From positions 25,877,339-25,941,338 of the forward strand of contig OX453281.1 of assembly GCA_949710005.1 (NCBI GenBank): a stretch of 64,000 bases of DNA, written 5' to 3'. Below the pieces are notes generated by a model. That model saw only the letters and a list, made by a program, of their open reading frames with translations. It searched no databases and had not been told where the DNA came from. The stretch's first letter is position 1, and each line of letters opens with the position of its first letter. The translations under genes and the position numbers were made by a program. Source of the DNA: Ricordea florida. Its lineage: Eukaryota > Cnidaria > Anthozoa > Corallimorpharia > Ricordeidae. Shown in pieces: positions 55,398-64,000 of this stretch.

Positions 55398-58300
55398 AGT
55401 CACTCTTGGGAGTGAAAGGGTTAAGAAACCCCTGTCATAGTGAAAGCATTGGATGGTAGGACAAACAGGACAGCAAAAATAATACTACAACAACAACAAC
55501 AACCTTCCCATTGTTTGGGACACAAAACTGCAAATAATACAGGGATGGTCACGGCACATTCCTTGACAGTTTTACCACTTGTGTGTGCAATATATGGGTT
55601 TCACGATAGAGTCTAAGTTTTGAATTTTGATTTTTTTTTTCATACCAGTACTCCGGCTTCCAAATCGTCATCCACTTTTATGGTTGTTCTCTTCTTTGCC
55701 AAACGTTTTGCTTTGATTGCTGCGATTTTCTCTACAGACATAGCATCACTCAAAGACCTGCAAAATGGGTATAGGGATAATAAAAATTATTATTAAAATT
55801 TATCAACTTGCTGGGGAATGTCCTGAGATTACAACATGACTTTCATGTGTACTCTGCTTTACTGGTCAATTCAAATAAGATGAGACATTAATAAGCAAGA
55901 CATGAATACGATGTACCTAATTTGTTCTGTGGTGACCGTTCCTTCCTTATGGCCTTCAAGTCTAGCCTCCAACCTTTTCTATTTAAATGACATGAAGAAA
56001 AAATTGTAAAATATTGATAAACCAGTCTGAGAAAAGTTCATCTAGATTTCAAAATTTAACTGCTTTGAAAAACCTCAAACCAGAGGTGGAATTTAACCAT
56101 AACATGCACAATGCTGTGACAAAGGTGACTTGACACTTGACTCTGATAATGACTTCTGCTTGTGTTGTCTAAACATCACTTGATGTCATCAACATGTTTC
56201 TCCCAGAACTACTTTCACCCAGACAATAATATTGAACTCCACAAACAGTAATTAACAGAAATTATTGCAAATGAAATCTCTGAAAATCATTTGATGGAAT
56301 ACTGTTTAAACATTAGTGTGGCTTGGTTGTTAATAATAATTAACAGAAAATATTGTTAATGAAATCTCTGGAGATCTTGTGATGGAATACTAATCAAACA
56401 TTAGTGTTGCTTGGTTGTTAATGATAACTATTTATTTATTCAAAATGTTGCACTTATACCTTATCCAATCGTAACTGTTCAGTCTGAAAGAAGAAAAAAC
56501 AATATAGATATGAGGCAGTCTTCATAAACAGTTGCATAATGAGGGTTTTTCCAATGATCCATGAGGACTTTTATATAATTTATTATATGGCTGGTTCTGC
56601 AAGCAGATAAGGTAAATCCTGGGTTCTGATTGGCTGAGTGGGCAGGATGACCTTACCTTGTTCACACAGAATTTCCCACGTCCCACGAAACAAAACAAAA
56701 CAAAATGGCCGTATAATAAAGCCTTCGTTGACTTAGCTTGTTCAGTCAACATATATGGGTTATTGACCAAGCGTGAGGTCAAGATGGCTGGATATTGGCT
56801 AAGTTCTTTTTTTGCATTTTTATGGACGAGACGAAGTCGAGGTCCATAAACACGCAAAAAAAGAACGAGGCCAATATCCAGCCATCTTCACCGAACAAGC
56901 TTGGTCAATAAAGGATTTATTATATGGGATAAAACACCAAAAAATGATCCGAGTACGTGTTTATTTTCAAGGACTGAAAAGGAAGCCCGTTACATGCAAA
57001 AATCAAGTTTTCTCGCTTTCCAGCTCCATCGATACACAAACCACAGGAAATCTTTAACTGTCACGGAAAAGATTTTTCAGGGAAAAACTAAGAAAGAAAA
57101 TTTTGGTAAACCGGCTTTCACCTCGGATGAATTTTCCTTGCGGGACAAAGCCCTTATCCCGAGCGGGCAAGATAGCTCCATATTGCCCGCTCGGGTAGCC
57201 AATCACAGCGCGAGATTCGGTTCATCTTGCCCGCTCACGGAGCTAGTCATATAATAAGGCTAGTTATTGGCCTAATTCTTTTTTATGTTTTTATTGACCT
57301 CGACCTTGTCATAGTCAGTAAAAACCCAAAATTAAACTTGGGTGATTTGCAAGCATCTGGACCTCACGCCTGGTCGATAACACATATATACATGTACAGT
57401 ATGTAAATTGCATGTATAAACCTTTCCCTCATTAATTTTTCTTCTATTTATAAACAGAAAACTAGGGCCTATACCTCACATGGTTTTGTGGCCATGAATT
57501 CTTAGCACAAAAAAATTGAAACAAATTTGTGCTTGAAATACAATTACCATAATGTTGCCATACCAAGTTATCTATTAATAAAGCTGAGCAATAACAACCA
57601 ATTTGACAGGAATACCTTACAAATCCATTCAGTTAATAGACATAAAATAAATGAATAAAAATAAAACAAGATCTTCTTTCACCTCCACTCTTGGTTTCTT
57701 GAATTCCCCACCAACTGAATCATCTCCAGGCCTTTTAGCTGTCAAAGCAAGATTGATAATTTAATAATATTTTCCTTATATTTCAATCAGTAACAAATCA
57801 AGGCTGTTATTTGAACAAAGCTGCCAACATACCTTGAGCTTGAGAAACAGCTGAGCGCTGGTTGGGCATTTCCAGAGGAGCACTTTTATCAATGCTACTT
57901 GAAGTATCTAGGAAAGAGCGTATGACATTTAAGGCAGGCATAAATAAACATTGGAATAAAAATAGCAACAAAGACAACTTTGGGTCAAGCAAGATACAAC
58001 TCAATCATTAAAATAACTCTGAAATAAAACCATTTAATTATTGAGGGCTTAAAGAAATCTAAAACAATTCTAGGAAAGACTGTTGGCTCTAACACTTCAC
58101 CAAATAGCAGGAAGTTAACAATGATCTGTTTACCTGTCTCACCATTGAGGTAACTTAGCAAGCCCTGGAAAAAATGAGATGACAAATTGATGCTGTAAAA
58201 TAATTAATGTTCAAAATAAAATAATGTTGTTAATTGACTCTCCTCACTGAATGCCTTGTTAAGATAACTGCAGTGCAGTAAGTCTTCTGCATTATTTGCT

Positions 58301-59387
58301 TGGTTCAATGAAAACAAAAGGGGATTTCTCCATTGCTAGTCTTCTAATAATACATACTTTTCTGTCAGGCAATCTCACAACTGGAATCTTTGTACCCTGG
58401 TATGAGAAATAAAACACATATTGGTATCAAAGTAAAGCACCCTAATACCTTAATTTAACAGTAAATTCTTCAGCAAATATATATTGAGTTAATTGGCAAA
58501 ACTGATTTAGTCAAATTAAAATAATAACTCCAATACTAATAATAAATCTATCAGTCTACACTCTATGAAATGTTGCTGAAGAAAACTTATTTTCAATAAA
58601 ATAGAACTGGTAGACTATATGCAATAATTGCCTAAAATTAAAATAGTGGGCTATCTAACTAGAAAGAACATAATAAAATTTCCATAAATTGTAGTAGGCG
58701 ATGGTATTATCTAAACAGTCTGTGATAACTGATACAATTGCGTTATTCTTGCTTTGAGTTTCAAATTAAAGCAAACTTGAAGGAGTTCCAAGGTCTGGAG
58801 TAACAAATTAACAACGCATATTAATCAGTAATTTACTGCCCTCAAACCAAACACTTGTTTACAACCGACTAGTGTAAAATAAATATAGACGAATCTTTTT
58901 CGCAAATATTACAGTGTAAAATGGTGGTGGCATCGATGGCATTGATATGATCCAAACCATAAGTAAGTTTTTTTATGTGTTTTGACTGATTCTTACCGCT
59001 GCACGCTGAACGTAGATGGGATGCGACAAATGCACGTTCTTTAAAAGAAACAATAGAGATTCCAGAGTGTAGTACTCCTTCGGCTGCGACCTGAGGAGAT
59101 AATTTCCAACAGTTTCAAAAGTAAAAACCTTACGAAGGTCCCAAAATTCGTAAGCCAGCACAAAATGTTCGAGGACCCCATAATCCGGTGTATGTGCAAA
59201 TTTCGGTATTACTCTGAGGCAAAAATATTTCTCTGCAAAGGAAACAGGACTCTTACTTGAAGATGACATAATTTGTCTTCGCTATCCTTGGAAAGGAGAA
59301 CTCGTCAAAGATGATTTCATCAGCTCTCTCAATGATTTCTTTCTTGTTTATGTTGTACTGGCGGAGGAGTGACAAAGGGTCCGCCAT
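43279..59387 (-). CDS. CDC73: CDC73 (parafibromin), complete 20-exon gene
   Basis: Nuclear subunit of the PAF1 complex, which travels with RNA polymerase II and promotes elongation and histone modification. Exons from 5' to 3': 59257-59387, 58997-59090, 58358-58396, 58134-58164, 57833-57907, 57683-57738, 56460-56483, 55917-55978, 55646-55757, 53855-53959, 53415-53513, 52374-52446, 51274-51338, 50630-50708, 48373-48460, 47709-47882, 46023-46123, 44534-44610, 44263-44327, 43279-43315. All junctions are GT-AG and in phase; total 1587 bases, 528 residues (human protein 531). Seen: [18 protein letters not shown] at the start, [56 protein letters not shown], then the Ras-like C-terminal domain ([47 protein letters not shown]) ending KPHLRF. 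Exon 7 is only 24 bases. Convergent with DHX9. Confidence 0.97.
43390..43875. repeat. AAC/AAT microsatellite, second copy
   Basis: Identical in length and interruptions to 34170-34655. Such a locus normally varies in length between alleles or old duplicates. Confidence 0.95.
44735..46015 (-). repeat. 106-bp minisatellite array, second copy
   Basis: Same as 35515-36795, shifted by 9220 bases, lying between CDC73 exons 18 and 17. Confidence 0.88.
46482..47694 (-). pseudogene. Dead LINE RT fragment between TTA repeats (copy 2)
   Basis: Same as 37262-38474. Lies in CDC73 intron 16, in the same orientation as the gene; its TTA repeats begin seven bases from the exon 16 donor region (47700). Confidence 0.75.
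47930..48160 (-). repeat. Dispersed repeat, inverted relative to 13307-13560
   Basis: TTCTCGTGGCAAGAACATAA, CAGAAACACATTAAGACGTT and GGATGTAGTTTTGTATGAAT appear here and, reverse complemented, at 13307-13560. The first-contig end at 38800 cuts through the same repeat. Confidence 0.7.
48495..48995 (-). repeat. 106-bp minisatellite, third cluster
   Basis: About five units in CDC73 intron 14, same orientation as the other CDC73 cluster. Outside the 9-kb duplicated segment, so independent evidence that the family is spread along the gene. Confidence 0.85.
49631..49806. repeat. Fold-back MITE-like element
   Basis: AGGGCCATTTATTTTGTCAC with GAGGGAGGATGGGGCTGGTG on the left faces CACCAGTCCCCCCTCCCTCG and a TGAACGGTCCCT end on the right. 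CDC73 intron. Confidence 0.6.
49982..50107. repeat. 21-bp tandem repeat, six units
   Basis: Units close to ATGCACGTGAAAACAATGAAT with small variations (one is a base shorter). Each has CACGTG or a near form. CDC73 intron; no coding meaning. Confidence 0.85.
51445..51605. repeat. Dispersed repeat of the AAAGAAACTGGTGCTGC family
   Basis: Starts TTTCTAAAGAAACTGGTGCT and ends near GACGTTTCGAGCGTTAGCCC. Diverged copies: 34675-34830 (and 43895-44050), 49330-49380, and inverted fragments near 20660-20800 and 28775-28810. No coding content. Confidence 0.6.
52958..53190. repeat. 39-bp tandem repeat, six units, with an inverted partial unit after it
   Basis: GTAGTGAATC begins at 52958, 52997, 53036, 53075, 53114 and 53153. 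The later units are identical. At 53228-53267 one unit occurs reverse complemented (AGGCTTACATGATTCACTA), so array and inverted unit can fold. CDC73 intron between exons 12 and 11. Confidence 0.92.
54411..55424. repeat. Nine-copy tandem array of a 102-bp TTAA-ended fold-back element (114-bp period)
   Basis: Units begin at 54411, 54525, 54639, 54753, 54867, 54981, 55095, 55209 and 55323. Each has 20-bp perfect inverted ends starting TTAACCCTTTCACTCCCAAG and is joined to the next by GGGAGATGGTTT. Units appear identical. TTAA at both ends suggests a piggyBac-type MITE (inference). It lies in the CDC73 intron between exons 10 and 9. Confidence 0.95.
56579..57257. repeat. MITE-like element with TTATTATATG ends, copy B
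   Basis: The left end TTATTATATGGCTGGTTCTG and right end AGCTAGTCATATAATAA are inverted and imperfect, each followed by a GATTGGCT-containing subterminal part. Inside is the GGATATTGGCTAAG hairpin (56788-56887). The right 350 bases match 26715-27070. CDC73 intron between exons 7 and 6. Confidence 0.75.
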
Positions 59388-60979
59388 GGTTCGCGTTTTG
59401 GAATCGAAACAGCAAGTCAAGAGAGCGGCTACTCAGCGTCCTAGAGCGGTTACCAATGCTGTCAGTTTTCCACCCACTCTACTCTACAAAAGTTCTGTTG
59501 CGAGTAAGGGACTGGTCATTATTTATCACCTGGGGGGAGGGGGGCGGAGGATTTTGAGGGAGATCACAGGGTTTTCTGAGAAACTGAAGCGGGGATCAGG
59601 TGTAATTGACAGGCACAAAGGGGGGGACCAGAATTAAAACATGGAATTTCTGGTGGCGGTGGGATCCCTATGAATATTTAACATTTAACACTGTTCAACC
59701 ATTTGAGATTGTTATATCGGCCGCATGTCAGCTGACAACAGATAATGGGATCCAGACTAGAAAAAGACACGGATCAAGAGACACTTTTGAGACTGCGGGA
59801 TAAGGGCCTCGTTATACTGTAAGTACATCATAGATTGAAATTCTAATTCACTGAATGTTAAAAAACACTGAATATACACCTCAAAAGTTGAATATGGGTG
59901 CGAAGACATGGTGGGGGGGGGGATCACGACAGCTGTCAACAGTGTTGAGGGGGGAACACTTCGGTGATATAACATTTAAAGGGGGGATCGCCTAAATTTC
60001 GCAGTGTTCAGTCCAAAATACTCCAAAATAATGACCGGTCCCTAAGGAGGGTAAGGTATTGCGAGGGTGTGTGATTCCGATTTTAATCTGAAATGCGAGA
60101 TCACACGGACAAGGGCGCATCAAAAAAGCGATGGATCCTTGTCCAGAGTAGATTCACTGGCTCCTTTGATGCTTCATTATCCGTGTAATCTCGGACCACA
60201 AATCCACATCCGGATTATACCAAAGGAACGCATTCTATCACAGTATGCTGGTGTAGAGTTTACTTGACTTAAGACTTTGTATGGACAATTCACATCCATA
60301 TAAGCTTTACTGTAAAATGGAAAGCTTCTAAATCATCTGTGACAAAAAACTTCTCAAAACGCGCTAAAATTTCACCAGAAGAGAGGACACGACAACTAGT
60401 CATTTAACGAACAGCTTTGCTGAGCACCTTTTTGCTTCTTAGCTTTAAAGGCCTTCATGTCAGGAGCCCATTTTAGTAAGTTGAAAAGTTTTTCTGAACA
60501 CAAGAGACTTATATCACTCTTTTCATAATTTCTTACAGATTGAACAATAGGCTACAAAGTATTTTTCTATTTATTTTTCGTTTAATTTTATTTATTTTCT
60601 TTACTTTTGGGGGTGGTGGGCAATTATCAAAACAAAATTTCCTGCACAGCAAAAAGTATAAAAACAAATCATGCACAGTGGGCCAGGGGAAAACAAGGTG
60701 CTAAAAAGGCCAAGGAACTAAAAAATTCTTGCACAGCCCAAAGGAGGAAAAAAAATTCTTGACACGACAAAATTGTCCAGCCTCCCTACCCCCCCCCCCC
60801 CCTCCCCACCTCAAAAAAGAAAAAAAAAACAATCAAACCCTAACTCTCTAGGAATACCCCTCTTCCCAGTCTCCCCGGAATTTACATCGATTCCCACAAC
60901 TTCCTGCATCAGTTTGTGTTCAGTGTCGTCTTCCTTGTTGGTTGCTAAATCCCGTTTTCCTTCGGGAACAAGACGCACG
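59388..60979. other. Divergent intergenic region between CDC73 and the dioxygenase gene
   Basis: Promoters of both genes should lie here. Only about 120 bases separate the CDC73 start codon from a fold-back element (59507-60043). A MITE related to 17331-17447 sits at about 60068-60206. No TATA box is convincing. 60600-60860 is low-complexity A- and C-rich DNA before the dioxygenase start. Confidence 0.55.
59507..60043. repeat. Fold-back element with AGGGACYGGTCATTATT ends
   Basis: AGGGACTGGTCATTATTTAT on the left, AAAATAATGACCGGTCCCT on the right, with G-rich stretches just inside each end. Related to 30091-30416 and 49631-49806 by end sequence and composition. Confidence 0.65.
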
Positions 60980-63705
60980 ATGCTTCAAACATTCATCATC
61001 TCCAATTCCCTATTGCTGTTAAACATGTTTGTTCATGCCTTTGAATCGTCACTTGTCTCAGAACGAGTCTTTGTAGAGGACAACTTATTTACCGCCGATG
61101 ACTTCCGGAGCATGAAATCGCTCTTCGCGAGAGAAGAATCACTGTGGACATACCAGCCAAGAGAGAGTACGGAGTTTGAAATTATCAACGCCCAATTTGA
61201 AAATAAGACGGGAACGGCTAATGCCTGCTTCTCTTGGTCCACTCAGCTAAATTCACTAACTTTTATGGACCTTTCCACATGGAGTATAATTTCTAGCGCT
61301 ATGACAACAAGGTTGAAGTTAATCCTTGATGACTGGCACGTGATAGCACACACTGTGGAGGGATTTATAAACACTAGAGGAGGTCAAACATGTTCCAGTC
61401 GTTTCAACGATGTTGATGCCAAGAGAGTAAACTTCACCGCAATTGTTTTTCTTGTTGAAAAATGGGGACGAAACGATTATGGCGAGTTAATCGTTTACGA
61501 CAAAGGCGAAATCATACAAGCTGTGCATCCTCGAAAAGGAAGATTGGTGGTTATGCCTGCCTCTTTAGAGCACGTTATCAAACCACCCTCAATCAATAAA
61601 CGGGATAACTTATACATTTTAAAAATTCACGTGAAGGTTACAAAGGGAAGTGAGAATGAAGTGGAATCAAGTGAAGAGAGAACTGAGAGAGTTCAAGAGC
61701 TAGAGGATGCAATCTTTCACAAACGTTTTCCAACTTTTAATTTGTTGACAGATTCATCAGCTGATAATGACAGCCCAGCGCGCCAAAAGTTGGATATTGA
61801 AATTGAAAAATTTGTGACAAGAAAATTTACAACCCGTGAAGGTCATATCATTGTTGTCTTGGATGACATATTACCAAGAAAGGAAGTGGATAGCTTGTCG
61901 CGAACTGTCTATACGAGCGGCTATAGTGACAATCCCCCAAGTCCAGAAAGCGTCGACAATGTGTATTGGATTATGTCATTTGAAGTCGAAAATCTCGTGA
62001 AAAAGTCACTCTGGCAAGTGCTAAGTCAAATTGTGGCACATGTTTCAAGAATCGAAGGTTACTATCCATATGACATTGGATGTAACAACATCCAGCGAGG
62101 TGATATCACTACAATTCACCAAGATTGCGCGGAACGTGAAAATGAATTTACGTTACTGATTTATTTAAACCATAACTGGACAGAAAACCAGCATGGTGAG
62201 ACTGTGTTTTTCAGTGACATGAAAGGAAGTGAGGTTATCTATGCAGTGAGACCAAGATATGGGCGTGTCCTTATTTTCAATGGGATTATACCCCATAGTG
62301 CACGCCCACCCCCCTGGACACATGCAGGTGAGTTTGACACCCCTTCATGCATAAAGTTAGATAGAAATGAAAAAAATTGAGTCTCATTATAAAGAATTAC
62401 TGGAATTATGCATTTCATTCACTCCTTCATGTTGAGAAGTTGTGTGTTTATTGAAGGTTACTCGAAAACTGTTCAGCATTTTTATTTTGGCCTAGACTGA
62501 CCAGAATCACAAACTTAGTCACTATTATTTTCTTTCTATTCTAAAAAAGGCACCATTTTTTTTTAGTTTTATTTTTATACAATAAAAGTATGATAAATCA
62601 CCAGGGGTCATAAAGAATTTGAGGGAAGAGTTCATTTGATAAATATTAACTGCTGTTATCTTGGAGTACTTTTCACCTTGGATAATGAGACTACAACAAC
62701 TTAATTAAATAACATTGCCTACCCAATGAACTGATCAGCCTGCCAAAACTTATAGGCATTTCTTTTACAGTACAACTTACTCAAAACAAGACCACCCAAG
62801 TAAATAGACCATTTTACAGTTGTGTGCTTAGTACCCTGGCCTTTGAATAGAAGCGAGGCTGGAGGTGACCTTGTTTTGTTACAAACCTTCCTGTTCTTCA
62901 TATGTGAATAATATGATTTGCACATGAAAGGCGGAGAGGTTTGTAACCAAGCAAGGTCACCTCCAGCCTCGCTTCTATTCAAAGGCTAGGTTCCTTAGGT
63001 CAAAACTGTAAAATGGTCTATTTTCATATAAATTTTGAATGTCTGGTTTTGACACTGAACAACAGATTTGTGGTGAGTTTCTACCAACTAAGATGATTCT
63101 TTTTCAATCTTGATATGTTTTGTACAGTTATGCAATTTATGTGCATTTCAAGTGAAATATAAAAGATTTGTAGAGATTCTATTCTTTAGATACTTGATTG
63201 TGATTGGATAATTTTTATGAAAATTTGTTTGGGTGACCTTGGTTCAAGAAGCCGCATTGTAACGTAGTGAACTGGAACTTGACAGTGCCGTAGCAAGGGG
63301 AGGGGCCAGGGGGGGCGTGCCCCCCAGTTTTTTTCCCAAAAAGTAAAAACAGACCTGTATAAAATGTTGAAAATATAATTTTATCTCGCGTGCCCCCCCC
63401 CCCCGCACTTATTTTACCCTTGCCACGGCACTGTTTGAACACCATAGCTACCTGCTAATCTGTCTCGCATGCACTCAACAGGTGCAAGGTTTAGCTTTGC
63501 TATCAAGATGTCACCATCTAAGGAGATTGCATTGAAAAAGTCACTTTATTTGGACCTGGATGTCCTTTATGATGTTTTGCAAAAACTACATGGATATGAA
63601 GCAGAAAATCTGAGAAGAGCTTTGGAAGACATAACAGAAGGAAAAATGGAACGAGAAGAGATTAAGCAACTTCTACATCACTACGAAGAAAAGTATGACT
63701 TGTGA
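60980..63705 (+). CDS. Secreted or ER-lumen 2-oxoglutarate/Fe(II) dioxygenase-like protein, two exons
   Basis: Exons 60980-62327 and 63482-63705, joined in phase across a GT-AG intron; 523 residues. The upstream open frame is low complexity, so ATG 60980 is chosen: it gives a signal peptide (MLQTFIISNSLLLLNMFVHA). There are two double-stranded beta-helix halves. The C-terminal one has the iron ligands HQD (TTIHQDC) and the distal His (IIPHSARPP), and after the splice ARFSFAIK gives the Arg expected for 2-oxoglutarate. The N-terminal half keeps a distal-like HVIKPP but lacks a visible H-x-D. After the second domain comes a helical tail with EAENLRRALEDITEG. This resembles prolyl-4-hydroxylase-type enzymes; substrate unknown. 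Confidence 0.82.
62800..63024. repeat. Fold-back element inside the dioxygenase intron
   Basis: Long arms: AATAGACCATTTTACAGTTG and AATAGAAGCGAGGCTGGAGG on the left return reverse complemented on the right (to about 63022). Centre is AT-rich. Confidence 0.75.
63282..63434. repeat. Short fold-back element with ACAGTGCCGT ends
   Basis: CAGTGCCGTAGCAAGGG on the left and CCCTTGCCACGGCACTG on the right, with G- and C-runs inside. It ends about 50 bases before the second dioxygenase exon. Confidence 0.7.
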
Positions 63706-63750
63706 CACATAACCTGTCTTGTCAGATTCTTGTACAGGTGAATAGATGTC

Positions 63751-63780
63751 TTAACCCTTTCACTCCCAAGGGGTCTCCAT

Positions 63781-63846
<66 letters not shown>

Positions 63847-63919
63847 GTAAAGTCACTCTTGGGAGTGAAAGGGTTAAGGGAGATAGTTTTTAACCCTTTC
63901 ACTCCCAAGGGGTCTCCAT

Positions 63920-63960
<41 letters not shown>

Positions 63961-63991
63961 GTAAAGTCACTCTTGGGAGTGAAAGGGTTAA
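63751..63991. repeat. Two TTAA-ended fold-back elements in tandem
   Basis: Same family as the array at 54411-55424. Unit 63751-63877 has an internal 25-base duplication (GTAAAATCGTCTGGCGTTAGAC twice); unit 63890-63991 has the normal 102 bases. Both read AAATCTGTAAAG where the big array reads AAATCTATAAAG, so they are a separate lineage. They lie just downstream of the dioxygenase stop. Confidence 0.92.
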
Positions 63992-64000
63992 GACATAATA

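Noticed and set aside
60773-60979. Longer N-terminus for the dioxygenase gene
   Set aside because: The extra 69 residues are proline/lysine low-complexity translation of C-rich and A-rich DNA; the ATG at 60980 gives a proper signal peptide.

Overview
The window looks like animal nuclear DNA, most likely from a cnidarian such as a reef coral (inference). Two conserved eukaryotic genes with canonical GT-AG introns can be followed exon by exon. The introns are full of short fold-back elements, LINE remnants, a tRNA-derived SINE and microsatellites. The left edge holds a large Polinton/Maverick (adintovirus-like) element of a type I associate with cnidarian genomes.

Layout. (1) About 1-12.8 kb: an intron-free, densely packed Polinton-like element cut by the left edge. 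It carries the 3' part of a protein-primed family B DNA polymerase, a retrovirus-like integrase on the opposite strand, a putative major capsid protein, an A32/FtsK-like packaging ATPase, and a row of small, mostly membrane-segment proteins. A possible nucleic-acid-binding protein with an acidic tail, a zinc-ribbon-like protein, a putative penton (minor capsid) protein, two proteins of unknown function and a convergent last gene complete the set. (2) 14.0-31.7 kb, + strand: 19 exons of a DHX9 (RNA helicase A) orthologue, from motif Ia to the RGG-rich C-terminus, in one continuous frame of 773 residues. Its 5' exons, including the Walker A exon, are absent and must lie left of the window, so the Polinton probably sits inside a DHX9 intron. 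(3) 59.4 down to 43.3 kb, - strand: a complete 20-exon CDC73 (parafibromin) gene coding for 528 residues, convergent with DHX9. (4) 61.0-63.7 kb, + strand: a two-exon secreted or ER-lumen 2-oxoglutarate/Fe(II) dioxygenase-like gene, divergent from CDC73.

A key caveat: a 200-base N run (38801-39000) is flanked by two copies of the same roughly 9.02-kb sequence (29782-38800 and 39001-48020). The only difference I found is one C in a homopolymer; long microsatellites are the same length in both. This is best read as two overlapping contigs joined without collapsing. The last two DHX9 exons and last five CDC73 exons therefore appear twice, and the true locus is about 9.2 kb shorter.

The Polinton genes form one unit: replication (polymerase), insertion (integrase) and virion building (capsid proteins, packaging ATPase, membrane-active proteins). 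No adenovirus-type maturation protease is visible in the captured part. Short perfect hairpins sit at several of its gene boundaries; the best is a 20-bp stem holding the stop codons of both convergent genes at the right end.
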